A stretch of DNA of 64,000 nt from Shewanella marina JCM 15074 (GCF_000614975.1 NZ_BALM01000009.1:62001-126000), one strand, 5' to 3'. Shown: positions 9,053-18,769, numbered from the stretch's first letter. Made by a program: numbers and translations. The notes: a model not told the origin generated them from the letters alone.

Positions 9053-11626
9053 ATGACAATAACAAGACTCATGTACTTAATGAGTATATCCGCTATGGGA
9101 TTGATGGTGGGTTGCTCTGATAATGACGATAATGATTCTCCTGCCCAAGCTGCTCCTGCCGTCAGTGCTATTCAAGCTTTCTCCTCAGATGGTGTTATTC
9201 GAGCAACGATTAAACGTACTGATTATGGCGTACCCCATATTCAAGCTGATAATTTAGAAGGTATTGGTTTTGGCAGTGGTTATGCTCAAGCACAGGATAA
9301 TTTGTGTATTCTGGCCGATGGTTTTATTAAAGCAAATTCTGAACGCTCGCTCTACTTTGGCCCTCACGCATCATTAGATTTTAATACTGGATTACCGACA
9401 GCAGAAGATAATGGTAATTTGATTTCTGACTTTGGCTATAAGGCATTAAAAATTAGGCAGATGGCAGAGCAAAAATTGCCAGAGATGAGTGAAAATAGCC
9501 GTGCGCTTATTAGTGGTTTTACTCATGGTTATAATCAATATTTAGCCGATGTGAAAGCGGGTAAGCAAACGGCAGAACTATTTTGTGCCGGCCAGCCATG
9601 GGTGAAAGAGATTAGCTCGGTTGATATGTTAACTTACATTTTTTCGATTGCGCAATTACCCGGCGCAGCAAATTTCTTCGATTTAATCTTTTTTGCCAAC
9701 CCTGGTGATGGCCAAGAATATCTGCCACGGATGAGTACTGCTAAAACGTCGGCTCAACCATTATTGGATGACATCAATCAAAAGTTATTAGCCCAAGCGA
9801 ATGACATCAAAATGCCACAGAAAAATCCGCGAGATTTAGGCTCAAATGGCTGGGGTTTAGGTAAAGATAAGACCGAAAATGGCCGTGGTATGGTATTAGT
9901 TAATCCACACTTTCCTCATACAGGTAATCTACGCTTTTGGCAGTCACATATCACCATACCAGATCAATTGGATATGATGGGGGGCTCATTAGTGGGCATG
10001 CCTGGAGTGATTAATATTGGTTTTAATCATGATATTGCATGGACTCATACGTTTTCTACCGCGGAACATTTTGTAGTTTATAACCTTGAACTAACCTCAG
10101 GCGATAGAATGCAATATCTGTTTGAAGGTACGCCATTACCAATCACTAAAGAGACGATGACAGTACAGGTTAACGCAGGCCCAGCAGGTATCATTACTTT
10201 GGCAAAAGATATCTATTTCTCCGATAAAGGCCCTATTTTGGAAGCGCCAGCAGAGGTGGCGCCATTTGCATGGGATGATGCGCAAGCATTTACCATTCAA
10301 GATGTGAATGCGTTTAATATGGACCCGCTCGATCATTGGTTGGCGATGAATTTAGCTAATAATTTAGATGAGTTTAAGCAAGCTTATGTTGATTATGATG
10401 GCATGGTATTTAATAACACCATGGCGGCTGATAAAGAGGGCAATGCATTTTATATCGATGATAGTGCGACGCCGGGCTTATCTGATCAAGCAGTGGTCAT
10501 TCTTAAAACCAGTAAAGAGTTAAAAGACTTACGCCAGCAAGCAGGATTTACCATTTTACCTAATAGCGGTTTATTCCATTTTTCAGGGGCAACGCCATAC
10601 GCCAAAGTGCCGCAGTTAACACGGACTGACTATGTGCAAAACTCTAACGATTCGTTTTGGTCAACTAATTTAAATGAGCCATTAGAGTACTATTCTCCAT
10701 TGTATGGACCAGAGCGTGAACAGTTGACGTTACGGACGCGGATGGGGCTTAAGCTATTAGCTGATAGTGCTGGAGATGACGGTAAGTTTAGTTTAGCCGA
10801 GTTAGAAACGGCAGCGTTGTCGAATCGTAGCTATTTAGCTGAGCTAGTATTGCCAGCACTATTAGCGCAATGTGAAGCGCATCCCGATAAATTAATTAGC
10901 TTTGTTGCTGGTGAGGTTACAACCGTGATTGACGTTGGTCATAGCTGTACCGCTTTGCAAGCATGGAATGGTAAGCAAGACAATGACAGCATTGGCGGCG
11001 CACTGTTACGTGAATTTGCGTTTTTATTTGAACAGGATAAGCACCTAACGCAAGGTTTTGATTATACCCAAGCTGCAACCACTCCGGCGGGGTTAATCAA
11101 TGATGGTTCGGCATTAACAATTTTGGCCCATGCGCAATTTAATTTAGGTAATGCTGGATTTGAGGCTGACGCGCCGTTAGGCACGGTACAGTTTAGTGAG
11201 AAATCTTTACCTAATGGCATGCCATCAGGTGCACGCTTACCTTGGCCGGGTACGCATCATCAAGAGGGCGGATTTAACGTGTTTTCGACTCGTTTATCTG
11301 GTGATGATACCTTAATTCCACAGCATAGTTACCCTGCGGCTAAGGATGCAGTGACAGGAGTGCCATTGGCATCAGGATTAACTGCAGAAGGTTATCCTAT
11401 TCGTTATGGTTCAAGTTGGATGATGGCGATTAGCTTTACTGATGCAGGGCCAGTTGCGAGGGGCATACTGACCTATTCACAATCAAGTGATATCACCAAA
11501 GCCAGTGCCAGTGATCAAAGCCTATTATATTCTACTGAAAAACGTTTCCGTGATTTACGTTTTGATGCGGCAGATATTGAAGCGAATTTAGTTTCAACCA
11601 CTGAAATTGAAACTATTAGAAATTAA
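9053..11626 (+). CDS. Penicillin acylase family Ntn-hydrolase, lipoprotein
   Basis: An 857-residue precursor of the penicillin/AHL acylase family (aculeacin, PvdQ and QuiP relatives). An N-terminal lipoprotein signal ends in LMVGC (Cys ~18), suggesting export and lipid anchoring. The family self-cleaves before an N-terminal nucleophile: the Ser in LGSNGWGLG (residue ~264) fits that position, followed by the typical VNPHFPHTG. Substrates in the family include acyl-homoserine lactones, aculeacins and siderophore precursors; none can be assigned here. The ATG at 9053 is chosen over TTG 9002 because it places the lipobox correctly. It is monocistronic and ends at a hairpin shared with panE. Confidence 0.9.
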   Translation: MTITRLMYLMSISAMGLMVGCSDNDDNDSPAQAAPAVSAIQAFSSDGVIRATIKRTDYGVPHIQADNLEGIGFGSGYAQAQDNLCILADGFIKANSERSLYFGPHASLDFNTGLPTAEDNGNLISDFGYKALKIRQMAEQKLPEMSENSRALISGFTHGYNQYLADVKAGKQTAELFCAGQPWVKEISSVDMLTYIFSIAQLPGAANFFDLIFFANPGDGQEYLPRMSTAKTSAQPLLDDINQKLLAQANDIKMPQKNPRDLGSNGWGLGKDKTENGRGMVLVNPHFPHTGNLRFWQSHITIPDQLDMMGGSLVGMPGVINIGFNHDIAWTHTFSTAEHFVVYNLELTSGDRMQYLFEGTPLPITKETMTVQVNAGPAGIITLAKDIYFSDKGPILEAPAEVAPFAWDDAQAFTIQDVNAFNMDPLDHWLAMNLANNLDEFKQAYVDYDGMVFNNTMAADKEGNAFYIDDSATPGLSDQAVVILKTSKELKDLRQQAGFTILPNSGLFHFSGATPYAKVPQLTRTDYVQNSNDSFWSTNLNEPLEYYSPLYGPEREQLTLRTRMGLKLLADSAGDDGKFSLAELETAALSNRSYLAELVLPALLAQCEAHPDKLISFVAGEVTTVIDVGHSCTALQAWNGKQDNDSIGGALLREFAFLFEQDKHLTQGFDYTQAATTPAGLINDGSALTILAHAQFNLGNAGFEADAPLGTVQFSEKSLPNGMPSGARLPWPGTHHQEGGFNVFSTRLSGDDTLIPQHSYPAAKDAVTGVPLASGLTAEGYPIRYGSSWMMAISFTDAGPVARGILTYSQSSDITKASASDQSLLYSTEKRFRDLRFDAADIEANLVSTTEIETIRN

Positions 11627-11643
11627 TTTTAACGTTATCAAAG

Positions 11644-11676
11644 CCAGCTAGTTATTACGATTAGCTGGTTTTTTTT
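11644..11676 (+). terminator. Terminator after acylase gene
   Basis: The stem CCAGCTA / TAGCTGG is followed by eight T residues. The hairpin overlaps the 3' end of the convergent panE. Confidence 0.7.
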
Positions 11677-12556
11677 CGAGCTTTTTTATTTGAGTGACTA
11701 AGGCGAAGTTGAATGGCACGTCAAGATGATGTTGCTGCGCTCTCGTGACGATATAACCATTAATATAATCAATTTCAGTACGGCGTTGGTGGGCAATGTC
11801 TTGGTACATCGACGAGTAGTTATTAGCGGTTAACTGAATGACGTCATAGATACGTGTTAATAATGCCGCTTTATCTAAGACGATATTATCTCTCGTCACA
11901 ACCTGATGCAGTTCCGTCACGATTTGGTCAATATGTTGTTTGTAGGTAGATGCAGCTAATTGGCCATTTTTGCACTGTTCTAGTGCAGTTAATGGATTGA
12001 TGGCGGCATTAATTGCGAGTTTTTGCCATAGTGCATTAATAATATCTGGATGCCACTGACTTTGTGGTATCGCCGCTAATAGTTGTTGTTTGAGTGAAGA
12101 GTTCAGCGGTTTTCCGTGTAAATGGCCTAGTTGGGTCAAGCCGAGGCCTGTATGTGTTACTCGTTGTGGGCTTGTAAGAAGTGCGCCTTGTGAAGTTGTG
12201 CCTAAACTTAAACCGCGTTCGCCAATATGAGCCATTAATGCTAAATGTGGCCCCATGCCATTGTGCAATAATAAAATATGGCAATGAGGATTAAGCTTAT
12301 CTAAAAGTGGTAATACTGCATCAACAACTTGATAGGCTTTAACGCATACAATAACAAGTTCAAATTGCTGTAAATCATCTGCGGCAGTAATGACAGGGGC
12401 TGAATATTGTTGGCGTTGTTGCGATGCGGTTTCAACTTGCCACAGTGAGTTAAAATTGGTGCGGCGAGTAATGAAGTGAACGTCAAAGGTAGATGATAAT
12501 TGCGAAGCAATAAGCTGGCCTATTGCTCCTGCACCAACAATCGCAAGCTTAGTCAT
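11648..12556 (-). CDS. panE: 2-dehydropantoate 2-reductase (KPR)
   Basis: A 302-residue ketopantoate reductase that makes pantoate from ketopantoate with NADPH in coenzyme A synthesis. The N-terminal Rossmann motif is KLAIVGAGAIGQLIASQL. The middle shows the conserved LWQKLAINAAINPLTAL with the catalytic lysine. The C-terminal helical domain has TEIDYINGYIV. The ATG overlaps the end of vanZ by a few bases, so the two are probably co-transcribed. Confidence 0.92.
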   Translation of the reverse strand: MTKLAIVGAGAIGQLIASQLSSTFDVHFITRRTNFNSLWQVETASQQRQQYSAPVITAADDLQQFELVIVCVKAYQVVDAVLPLLDKLNPHCHILLLHNGMGPHLALMAHIGERGLSLGTTSQGALLTSPQRVTHTGLGLTQLGHLHGKPLNSSLKQQLLAAIPQSQWHPDIINALWQKLAINAAINPLTALEQCKNGQLAASTYKQHIDQIVTELHQVVTRDNIVLDKAALLTRIYDVIQLTANNYSSMYQDIAHQRRTEIDYINGYIVTRAQQHHLDVPFNFALVTQIKKLEKKPANRNN

Positions 12557-12937
12557 TTTGAGATTGCAAATGACGATAGCGATTGACTAGCCATAAGCAA
12601 AAATAAAATGCGGCAACACCGGCCATATCGGCAATCACATCACCCACTGAGGCACTGCGATATGGTAATCTCGATTGAACTAACTCAATAAATACGGCGT
12701 AGCAGCCATTGCAGCAGCAACTAAATACCATTTAGGTTTGAAGGCAAAATAGACTAAAAAAGAGAGACCAAAGAAACTGCCAAAATGGCCTACTTTATCA
12801 AGATTCGGGATATTTTGTGGATAGTTAGGCTTAGAAAAAACTAAGTAGCTAACCACTAAAATAGCGATTATTAATGCTAATCGAAAGATATTCTGTCTTT
12901 TGAACACAAGCGGCTTAATTAATGTAAATTTTGCCAA
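12549..12937 (-). pseudogene. VanZ-family membrane protein, single frameshift
   Basis: A small VanZ-like membrane protein. The first frame gives two hydrophobic segments with the family pattern PNLDKVGHFGSFFGLSFLVY. The second frame continues as YAVFIELVQSRLPYRSASVG with a last helix. The join is near 12699-12703, where adding one base (GCTGC-TAC to GCTGCTTAC, for example) gives a 129-residue protein of normal form. The start is a TTG at 12937 with GGAG upstream; there is no good ATG. Function of the family is mostly unknown. Likely a sequence error rather than decay. Confidence 0.8.
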
Positions 12938-13129
12938 TGATAGAAAAAACTCCAGCTAAAGTCACCAACTAGTCAAATTATGCCGCTAATTTGTGGTTAA
13001 AAGCTTATGCTCAGAATAGCATTAGGTTGTAATAGCGCCGTTTTTATCGGACTTTGTTAAATCTAATGGGCATTGCGCAATAGATCAGCGTAAAATAGAG
13101 GCATCATATATTTTTGTTAGGGTGAGAAA

Positions 13130-13615
13130 ATGCCTTCATTTGATATTGTGTCAGAAGTTGATGCGGTTGAATTACGTAATGCTGTTGATAATACTAAACG
13201 TGAAATTGATACACGATTCGATTTTCGTGGCGTAGAAACTAACGTTGAGTATAAAGATAATCAAGTAACCTTAACTGCAGAAGGTGATTTCCAGTGCCAG
13301 CAGATGGTTGACATGCTACGTATGCAATTAAGTAAGCGTAAAGTGGATCCTGCAGCAATGGATGTTGACGAAAAAGCGATTCATAGTGGTAAGAGTTTCT
13401 CTTTAAAAGTACGTTTTAAAGAAGGTATTGAAACCGATATTGCGAAGAAGCTGGTTAAAAAAATTAAAGATAGCAAAATTAAAGTACAAGCTGCTATTCA
13501 AGGCGACTCTGTTCGTATTACCGGTAAAAAACGTGATGACTTACAAGCGGTAATGGCGCTAGCGCGCGAGGCTGACTTAGGCCAACCGTTTCAGTTTAAT
13601 AACTTCAGAGATTAA
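13130..13615 (+). CDS. yajQ: YajQ family nucleotide-binding protein
   Basis: A 161-residue YajQ/UPF0234 protein beginning [20 protein letters not shown], essentially the family consensus. It contains [20 protein letters not shown] and the C-terminal [16 protein letters not shown]. Family members bind cyclic di-GMP in Xanthomonas and Pseudomonas and bind nucleic acids in vitro; the physiological role here is unknown. AGGGTGAG before the ATG is a good ribosome binding site. The gene is single and ends at a bidirectional terminator facing ampG. Confidence 0.95.
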   Translation: MPSFDIVSEVDAVELRNAVDNTKREIDTRFDFRGVETNVEYKDNQVTLTAEGDFQCQQMVDMLRMQLSKRKVDPAAMDVDEKAIHSGKSFSLKVRFKEGIETDIAKKLVKKIKDSKIKVQAAIQGDSVRITGKKRDDLQAVMALAREADLGQPFQFNNFRD

Positions 13616-13628
13616 TTTTCTGGCAGTA

Positions 13629-13655
13629 AAAAGGGGAATTAAATTCCCCTTTTTT
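13629..13655. terminator. Bidirectional terminator yajQ/ampG
   Basis: A 12-bp perfect stem, AAAAGGGGAATT / AATTCCCCTTTT, around a single base, with T tails in both directions between convergent genes. Confidence 0.88.
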
Positions 13656-13668
13656 GTGGCTGAAAATA

Positions 13669-15087
13669 TTAGTTATCCGACAAACTATTGACTTGCTCTG
13701 CGCCCTCGTTGGGCTCTGCGGGTTTAGCTTTAGGCGTATATTTTGCCACTAAAGCAATTAATATTAATACGGGGAAGCCAATTAAACTGGCTGCGATAAA
13801 GAAGTTAATATAGCCATAGGCATCAACATACTCACCACTAAAACCTGCAATAAATTTAGGGAATAACAACATTATCGATGATAACAGGGCATATTGGGTG
13901 GCACTGTAACCACTGCTTGTTAGGCTTGATAAATAAGCAATAAAGGCGGAAGTTGCGATCCCAGAACTAAAGTTATCGATTGAAATAATTACCGTCAGTA
14001 AGCTAGGGTCATAACCTATATAGGCTTGATAGGCGAATAACATATTGGTGACAGCAACTAAGAACGCGCCTAAAAATAGAATTTTAAAGGTGCCAAAGCG
14101 TGCTAATAATACGCCACCAAACCCTGCACCTACTAAGGTCATAATTAAGCCGTATATTTTGCTGATATAAGCAATTTCTTCTTTTGAAAAGCCCATATCC
14201 ACATAAAACACATTCGCCATTACGCCCATCACAATATCTGAAATCCGATAACAAGAGATCAGTAATAAAATGAGTATGGCCGCTTTACCATAACGCTTAA
14301 AAAAATCTAAAAAAGGTAATGCTGCTGCGGTATAAAGCCAAGCGAATAAACGGGCTAAGGTTGGATTAAATCTTTCGCTAAAGGCTGCTGCGACTTTCGC
14401 TTCAGTTGCATCTAGTATATGAGTCGATACTTTGGGTTCTTTACTCATTAAGGTGGTAATGACACCAATTACCATAAATAGTGCCATGACTTTATAAGAG
14501 GTCTGCCACGCAAATAGATTGTAGGCATCATCATTCGGTTGCACCCATGCTGCGATTGAAAGCGCACCTGCGGTAGCAATAATCATCGCCACTCTATAAC
14601 CAGTTTGATATGCCGCAGCCAGTGCCGCTTGCATGCTTTCTGGGGCGGATTCAATTCGAAACGCATCAATGGCAATATCTTGCGTGGCTGAAGCAAATGC
14701 CACCATCAGTGCAAATAGGGCGAGGTAAGTGAGATGTAGCTTAGGATCGCTAAAACTCATGCCTAAAATGGCACCAATAATCATTATTTGCGCAAACAGC
14801 ATCCAACTTCGACGTTGCCCCAGTCGTTTTGATAACCACGGAATAGACAAACGGTCGACTAAAGGTGACCACATCCATTTAAAGCCATAGACCAAGGCTA
14901 TCCAGCTAAAGTAGCCGATTGCAGCACGCTCAATACCTGCTTCGCGTAACCAAAATGATAATGTTGAAAAGACCAACATTAACGGTAAACCCGCTGAAAA
15001 CCCCAGCAGTAACAGAACTAAAACACGTTTTTGTAAATAGATAGAAAAAGGTGCAAATACCTGTTTGAGTTGTTGAGCTAACGCCAT
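13669..15087 (-). CDS. ampG: AmpG-type muropeptide permease (MFS)
   Basis: A ~472-residue major facilitator protein with about 12-14 hydrophobic helices. AmpG imports anhydro-muropeptides for cell wall recycling and so affects AmpC induction. Recognisable AmpG pieces are LLLGFSAGLPLMLVFSTLSF, LREAGI, FKWMWSPLVDRL and QDIAIDAFRIE. The upstream gene yajG (two genes away) is also the partner of ampG in E. coli, supporting the assignment. The ATG at 15087 is preferred to the TTG at 15099. The C-terminal tail is hydrophilic. Confidence 0.9.
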   Translation of the reverse strand: MALAQQLKQVFAPFSIYLQKRVLVLLLLGFSAGLPLMLVFSTLSFWLREAGIERAAIGYFSWIALVYGFKWMWSPLVDRLSIPWLSKRLGQRRSWMLFAQIMIIGAILGMSFSDPKLHLTYLALFALMVAFASATQDIAIDAFRIESAPESMQAALAAAYQTGYRVAMIIATAGALSIAAWVQPNDDAYNLFAWQTSYKVMALFMVIGVITTLMSKEPKVSTHILDATEAKVAAAFSERFNPTLARLFAWLYTAAALPFLDFFKRYGKAAILILLLISCYRISDIVMGVMANVFYVDMGFSKEEIAYISKIYGLIMTLVGAGFGGVLLARFGTFKILFLGAFLVAVTNMLFAYQAYIGYDPSLLTVIISIDNFSSGIATSAFIAYLSSLTSSGYSATQYALLSSIMLLFPKFIAGFSGEYVDAYGYINFFIAASLIGFPVLILIALVAKYTPKAKPAEPNEGAEQVNSLSDN

Positions 15088-15146
15088 AAAAAAACTCAAG
15101 TAATAATGATAGTGCTAGCTTAAGGTGGCATTGGTCACTATTCAAG

Positions 15147-15488
15147 TTAATCATCAAAAATGAATGCAGGGGCTAAGCCTATGCAATTGGCTGGCATTGG
15201 CCCATCTCCTTGTATAAAGTCACAACAGGCTAATAAGTGTTGTTTTAAGGAATGATTGCTACGCAGTTGATCAATTGACCAATGGTCGAGTTCAAATAGC
15301 AGATGCCAAAACACATTTTCTTGATTTTGTGGTGTTTGACTTGAGACGAGATTGAGTGTTTGCCATTGCGCTAATAATGACCAGTAATATTGATGGTATT
15401 GTTCTACATTAATTTGTTTTAGCAGCAACTCCTTTGCGTGTTTTGCTAAAGTGGGGGAATGAAAATGAACAAAATCTTGATTAGTCAT
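15147..15488 (-). CDS. Hypothetical protein between ampG and cyclophilin gene
   Basis: A 113-residue soluble protein rich in His, Gln and Trp, with no signal peptide and no recognised domain. The start at ATG 15488 is fixed by a strong Shine-Dalgarno, GGAGG, 6 nt upstream; an ATG at 15500 lacks one. Directly upstream (15506-15532) is a perfect 10-bp inverted repeat that may be its operator. It is likely transcribed with ampG 60 bp downstream. Confidence 0.75.
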   Translation of the reverse strand: MTNQDFVHFHSPTLAKHAKELLLKQINVEQYHQYYWSLLAQWQTLNLVSSQTPQNQENVFWHLLFELDHWSIDQLRSNHSLKQHLLACCDFIQGDGPMPANCIGLAPAFIFDD

Positions 15489-15505
15489 AACGGCCTCCAT
15501 GCCTA

Positions 15506-15532
15506 CACTGTACCTATAATTCAGGTACAGTG
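15506..15532. promoter_or_regulatory. Inverted repeat, possible operator
   Basis: CACTGTACCT, a 7-nt spacer, then AGGTACAGTG: a perfect 10-bp dyad 18 bp before the ATG of the 113-residue gene and just after the stop region upstream. No T-run follows on either strand, so it looks like a binding site rather than a terminator. Confidence 0.5.
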
Positions 15533-15548
15533 ATTATAGCCATAAATT

Positions 15549-16142
15549 TTAATTTCGAGGCAGTAATTTGACTGATTTTAATATAATTGGTTTAACGGGA
15601 ACATCAGGCCAGCCTAATGTCGCATTGTGCGACGTGGGCACTTGGCTCATGGCATCTATAACTTCCATACCACTAACGACTTCACCAAAAACCGTATAGC
15701 CCCAACGGCGAGTTGATGGATTTAACGCTGAGTTATCTGCCACATTGAAATAAAATTGGTTGGTGGCTGAGTGAGGTGAGTTTTCTCTGGCCATCGCAAT
15801 TGAACCGCGATCATTTTGCAGGCCGTTACCCGACTCGTTCACAATCGCATCTCGAATTTTAATTTCTTTAAGGTTTGGTTTTAAGCCACCGCCTTGCACG
15901 ACAAATTCACTAATAACGCGGTGGAAGATAGTATTGTTATAGTCACCACTGACTGCATAAGTGAGAAAATTATCAACAGTAATTGGAGCTCTAGTGCGAT
16001 CTAGTTCAACGATTACTTTGCCCATACTGGTATCAAACTCAACTTGTGGATAGAGACTGTTGGGTTGAATATCCAATTTGGCTGCTAGCACGGGAAAGCT
16101 CATCGCAGCGGCAACAACCAAACAATATAAACGCTTTTTCAT
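15549..16142 (-). CDS. Periplasmic peptidyl-prolyl cis-trans isomerase, cyclophilin type
   Basis: A 197-residue cyclophilin with a cleavable signal peptide (MKKRLYCLVVAAAMSFPVLA). It catalyses proline isomerisation in exported proteins. The catalytic region shows FHRVISEFVVQGGG (the Arg and Phe of the active site), ATNQFYFNVADN and the C-terminal WGYTVFGEVVSGMEVIDAM. The size and signal match PpiA-type enzymes. It is 18 bp downstream of yajG on the same strand and probably forms an operon with it. Confidence 0.92.
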   Translation of the reverse strand: MKKRLYCLVVAAAMSFPVLAAKLDIQPNSLYPQVEFDTSMGKVIVELDRTRAPITVDNFLTYAVSGDYNNTIFHRVISEFVVQGGGLKPNLKEIKIRDAIVNESGNGLQNDRGSIAMARENSPHSATNQFYFNVADNSALNPSTRRWGYTVFGEVVSGMEVIDAMSQVPTSHNATLGWPDVPVKPIILKSVKLLPRN

Positions 16143-16160
16143 AGGGTACCTTTGTGATTA

Positions 16161-16730
16161 TTATTTTTGTGCGAGAAATTGGTTTAGTTCAGCATCGTTA
16201 ACAATTTCACCTGTGAGCTTGGATATTAGCTTATTGAGCTCCAACTCCAATTGTGCAAAGTCAGCACTGAATGGCCCCTTTAAGTTGCCTTTGATACTGT
16301 ATTGCTTAGTGAAAGTATGGCGATCATTAGTCGCTGTCACTTGAATGCTGATGACACTGTATGCATCAAACGAAAACATTGATTCATTAACGGTGGTAAG
16401 CAGTTGGGTGATATGCAGTTGCATTCGGTCATTACTGTCACTGTTTAATTGATAGCCGGCCTTTACAAATGCTTGTTTAAATAGGTTATCAACAATAGCT
16501 CTTGTTGGCTCTGATGGGCTAATTAACCGAGCAGCATCATCACCATTAGCAAATTTGACGATGTAGTTGGCTTTACGGGCATCGAACGTTTGGATAGCAA
16601 CATCTTTAGTCGCTGTCGCTTGTTGGTTAATTGATGGCACCATTGGACTTAATGCCAAATGACTTGGCTGGTGGCCTGCGCATCCTGCCAGTGTTGCTAG
16701 CAAGGTACTGATTAAAACTAGTCTTTTCAT
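16161..16730 (-). CDS. yajG: YajG family lipoprotein
   Basis: A 189-residue lipoprotein with lipobox LATLAGC (Cys ~18) and the YajG-family body. That body includes a VPSINQQATATKDVAIQTFDAR segment and a C-terminal LSKLTGEIVNDAELNQFL. The family's biochemical role is not established. Linkage with ampG in E. coli supports the name. Here it heads a minus-strand series yajG, cyclophilin, hypothetical, ampG. Confidence 0.85.
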   Translation of the reverse strand: MKRLVLISTLLATLAGCAGHQPSHLALSPMVPSINQQATATKDVAIQTFDARKANYIVKFANGDDAARLISPSEPTRAIVDNLFKQAFVKAGYQLNSDSNDRMQLHITQLLTTVNESMFSFDAYSVISIQVTATNDRHTFTKQYSIKGNLKGPFSADFAQLELELNKLISKLTGEIVNDAELNQFLAQK

Positions 16731-16876
16731 TAGTCATTATCTGTTAGCAAAATATAGCGCTGAGAATATCATAAATTTGAGTGTGCGCATCTAGTCATCA
16801 TTAGCCTTTTCTTCATTGCTCATTGTCTGTACAGTAAATGGACAATTATATGTTTTTGCAGGGAGCAGCATGATAT

Positions 16877-17888
16877 ATGCATCAACACACTAGTTCGTTA
16901 ATGGATATTCATGGCAAACCAAAATTTGGTTATTTTGATCAAGCTGTGACTTCACTGGGCGTGGAGCAGTTTGAGTATTTAAATGAAATGGATAAGCCAG
17001 TATCGAAACTGCGTAAACATTTTTCATTTAAACAATTCCAATTTATAAGTTTGGTATCAAGCGAATGGGTTATTGGTATTGCGCTGGCTGATATTCGTTA
17101 TGTTGGGAGCGGTTTTTGTTATTTATACAATGTAAAAACTAACGAATTACAAGAGTATTCATGGCTTAAACCATTGGGTATTGGCTATCAGTTAGCAAGT
17201 TCACCGTTTTGTGGTGAAGCTTGGTACAGAGTTCAGACTTTAAAGTTCAAATTAGTATCGTCAATGGTTTGTGGCATATCCTATTAAATCACCCCAATAT
17301 TGTTGCCGATCTGCAACTACAACCGCCTTATCCTGATGAACCTTTGGCGATGTGTACCCCTACTGGATATAGCGGTTGGACTTATACTCAAAAACATAAT
17401 GCTCTTAACATTGCGGGCTCATTAATCATTAATGGTGTTAGCCAAGATGTTAAGTCATTTTTAGGCGGTTATGATTTTTCAGCTGGATTTATGCGCCGCG
17501 AAACCAGTTGGCGCTGGGCCAGTATTAATGGCTTGGTCGGAGATGATCGATTAGGCTCAATTTGGCCGCAGGCGTGAATGAAACTGGATCGCTTGAAAAT
17601 ATATTATGGGTTAATGGTCAGCGTCATTTATTGCCAGCGGTACATTTCCAGTTTGAACGGATGTCTGCTGTACCAAGTTGTTGGCGAATCTACAGTGATG
17701 ATGGCCGAGTAGAACTTATTTTTAATAGTCGAAATTGTCGTAGTGAGAAGCTGAATTTAGGTTTTTTGAAAAGTAACTTCAGGCAATACATTGGTTCATT
17801 TTCGGGACATCTTATTACTGCTGATGGGCGCGAATTTCAGTTACATGAGCAATTAGGTTTAACCGAAGATCATTTTGCAAAATGGTAG
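16877..17888 (+). pseudogene. DUF2804 protein, two frameshifts
   Basis: DUF2804 proteins (~340 residues) belong to a lipocalin-like group often linked to lipid metabolism; function is not established. Three frames carry successive parts. The first ends around GEAW. The second starts SSDFKVQISIVNGLWHILLN and ends GDDRLG. The third gives NLAAGVNETGSLENILWVNG to the end. The joins lie near 17222-17226 and 17553-17557. Each is restored by adding one base (TGGTAC to TGGTTAC; GGCTC to GGCCTC or similar), giving ~337 residues. The stop overlaps the start region of the fatty acid hydroxylase gene. Confidence 0.8.
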
Positions 17889-17896
17889 GAGAACAG

Positions 17897-18769
17897 GTGA
17901 ATTTCTCTCAATTAATCGCACACCCAGAATGGTTACTGATTGTATTGGCGCCAATATTTTTTGTTTGTATTGCACTCGAGTGGTATATCGGTAATAGAAA
18001 ACAACAGTTACCGCCATCAGCTCAATATCATCAAAAAGAGGTGTTATGCAATATGGCACTTGCGAGTTTGCATCAAGTGGCAGATATCACTGCTGGACTG
18101 TTTATCAGTAAAGTATATTTGCTGTTTTTTGGCTGGAAGCTGTTTGATATTGAGATGAATTGGGCGACATTTATATTACTGATGGTGGCGCAGGATTTTT
18201 GTTATTACTGGTTTCATCGTGCCAGTCATCGAGTGCGCTGGTTGTGGGCTGCACACGTGGTACATCATAGTTCAGAAAATATGAATTTTAGTACGGCATT
18301 TAGGCAGAGTTTAATGTATCCCATTGCGGGTATGTGGTTGTTTTGGCTGCCATTAGTGATATTAGGGTTTGATCCTAATTATGTCGTATTTGCGGTGCTA
18401 TTAAATCTAGGATTACAGTTCTTTGTACATACTCAAGCAATCAAATCTATTGGCCCATTGGAGTATATCTTTAATTCGCCCGCACACCATCGCGTACACC
18501 ACGGTAAAAACCCACAATATATTGATAAAAACTATGCTGGGGTGTTAATTATTTGGGATAAGTTATTTGGCAGCTTTGAGCCTGAAGTTGAGACGGTACA
18601 ATATGGGGTCACTAAGCCAGTGAATAGCTTTAATCCATTGACGGTAACGTTTGCGGAATGGCGTGAGATGTGGCGAGAGCAGCGTCAATCTGAATTAACA
18701 TTGAGGCAGCGATTAAAGCTAATTTTTGCGCCGCCAGCATCGCAGCAGATAAATAAAAAGGGCAGTTAA
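17897..18769 (+). CDS. Sterol desaturase/fatty acid hydroxylase family membrane protein
   Basis: A ~290-residue integral membrane di-iron oxygenase of the fatty acid hydroxylase superfamily. Histidine clusters HRASHR, HVVHHSSE and HHRVHHGKN supply the iron ligands between hydrophobic helices. It presumably hydroxylates or desaturates a lipid; the substrate is unknown. GTG at 17897 has AGGAG five bases upstream and is chosen; ATG at 17882 would overlap the DUF2804 gene. Close coupling suggests the two act together. The stop codon lies in the loop of the terminator. Confidence 0.85.
   Translation: MNFSQLIAHPEWLLIVLAPIFFVCIALEWYIGNRKQQLPPSAQYHQKEVLCNMALASLHQVADITAGLFISKVYLLFFGWKLFDIEMNWATFILLMVAQDFCYYWFHRASHRVRWLWAAHVVHHSSENMNFSTAFRQSLMYPIAGMWLFWLPLVILGFDPNYVVFAVLLNLGLQFFVHTQAIKSIGPLEYIFNSPAHHRVHHGKNPQYIDKNYAGVLIIWDKLFGSFEPEVETVQYGVTKPVNSFNPLTVTFAEWREMWREQRQSELTLRQRLKLIFAPPASQQINKKGS

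Noticed and set aside
17882-17896. ATG 17882 as start of the fatty-acid hydroxylase
   Set aside because: It overlaps the DUF2804 stop and has no SD, whereas GTG 17897 has AGGAG; still possible.
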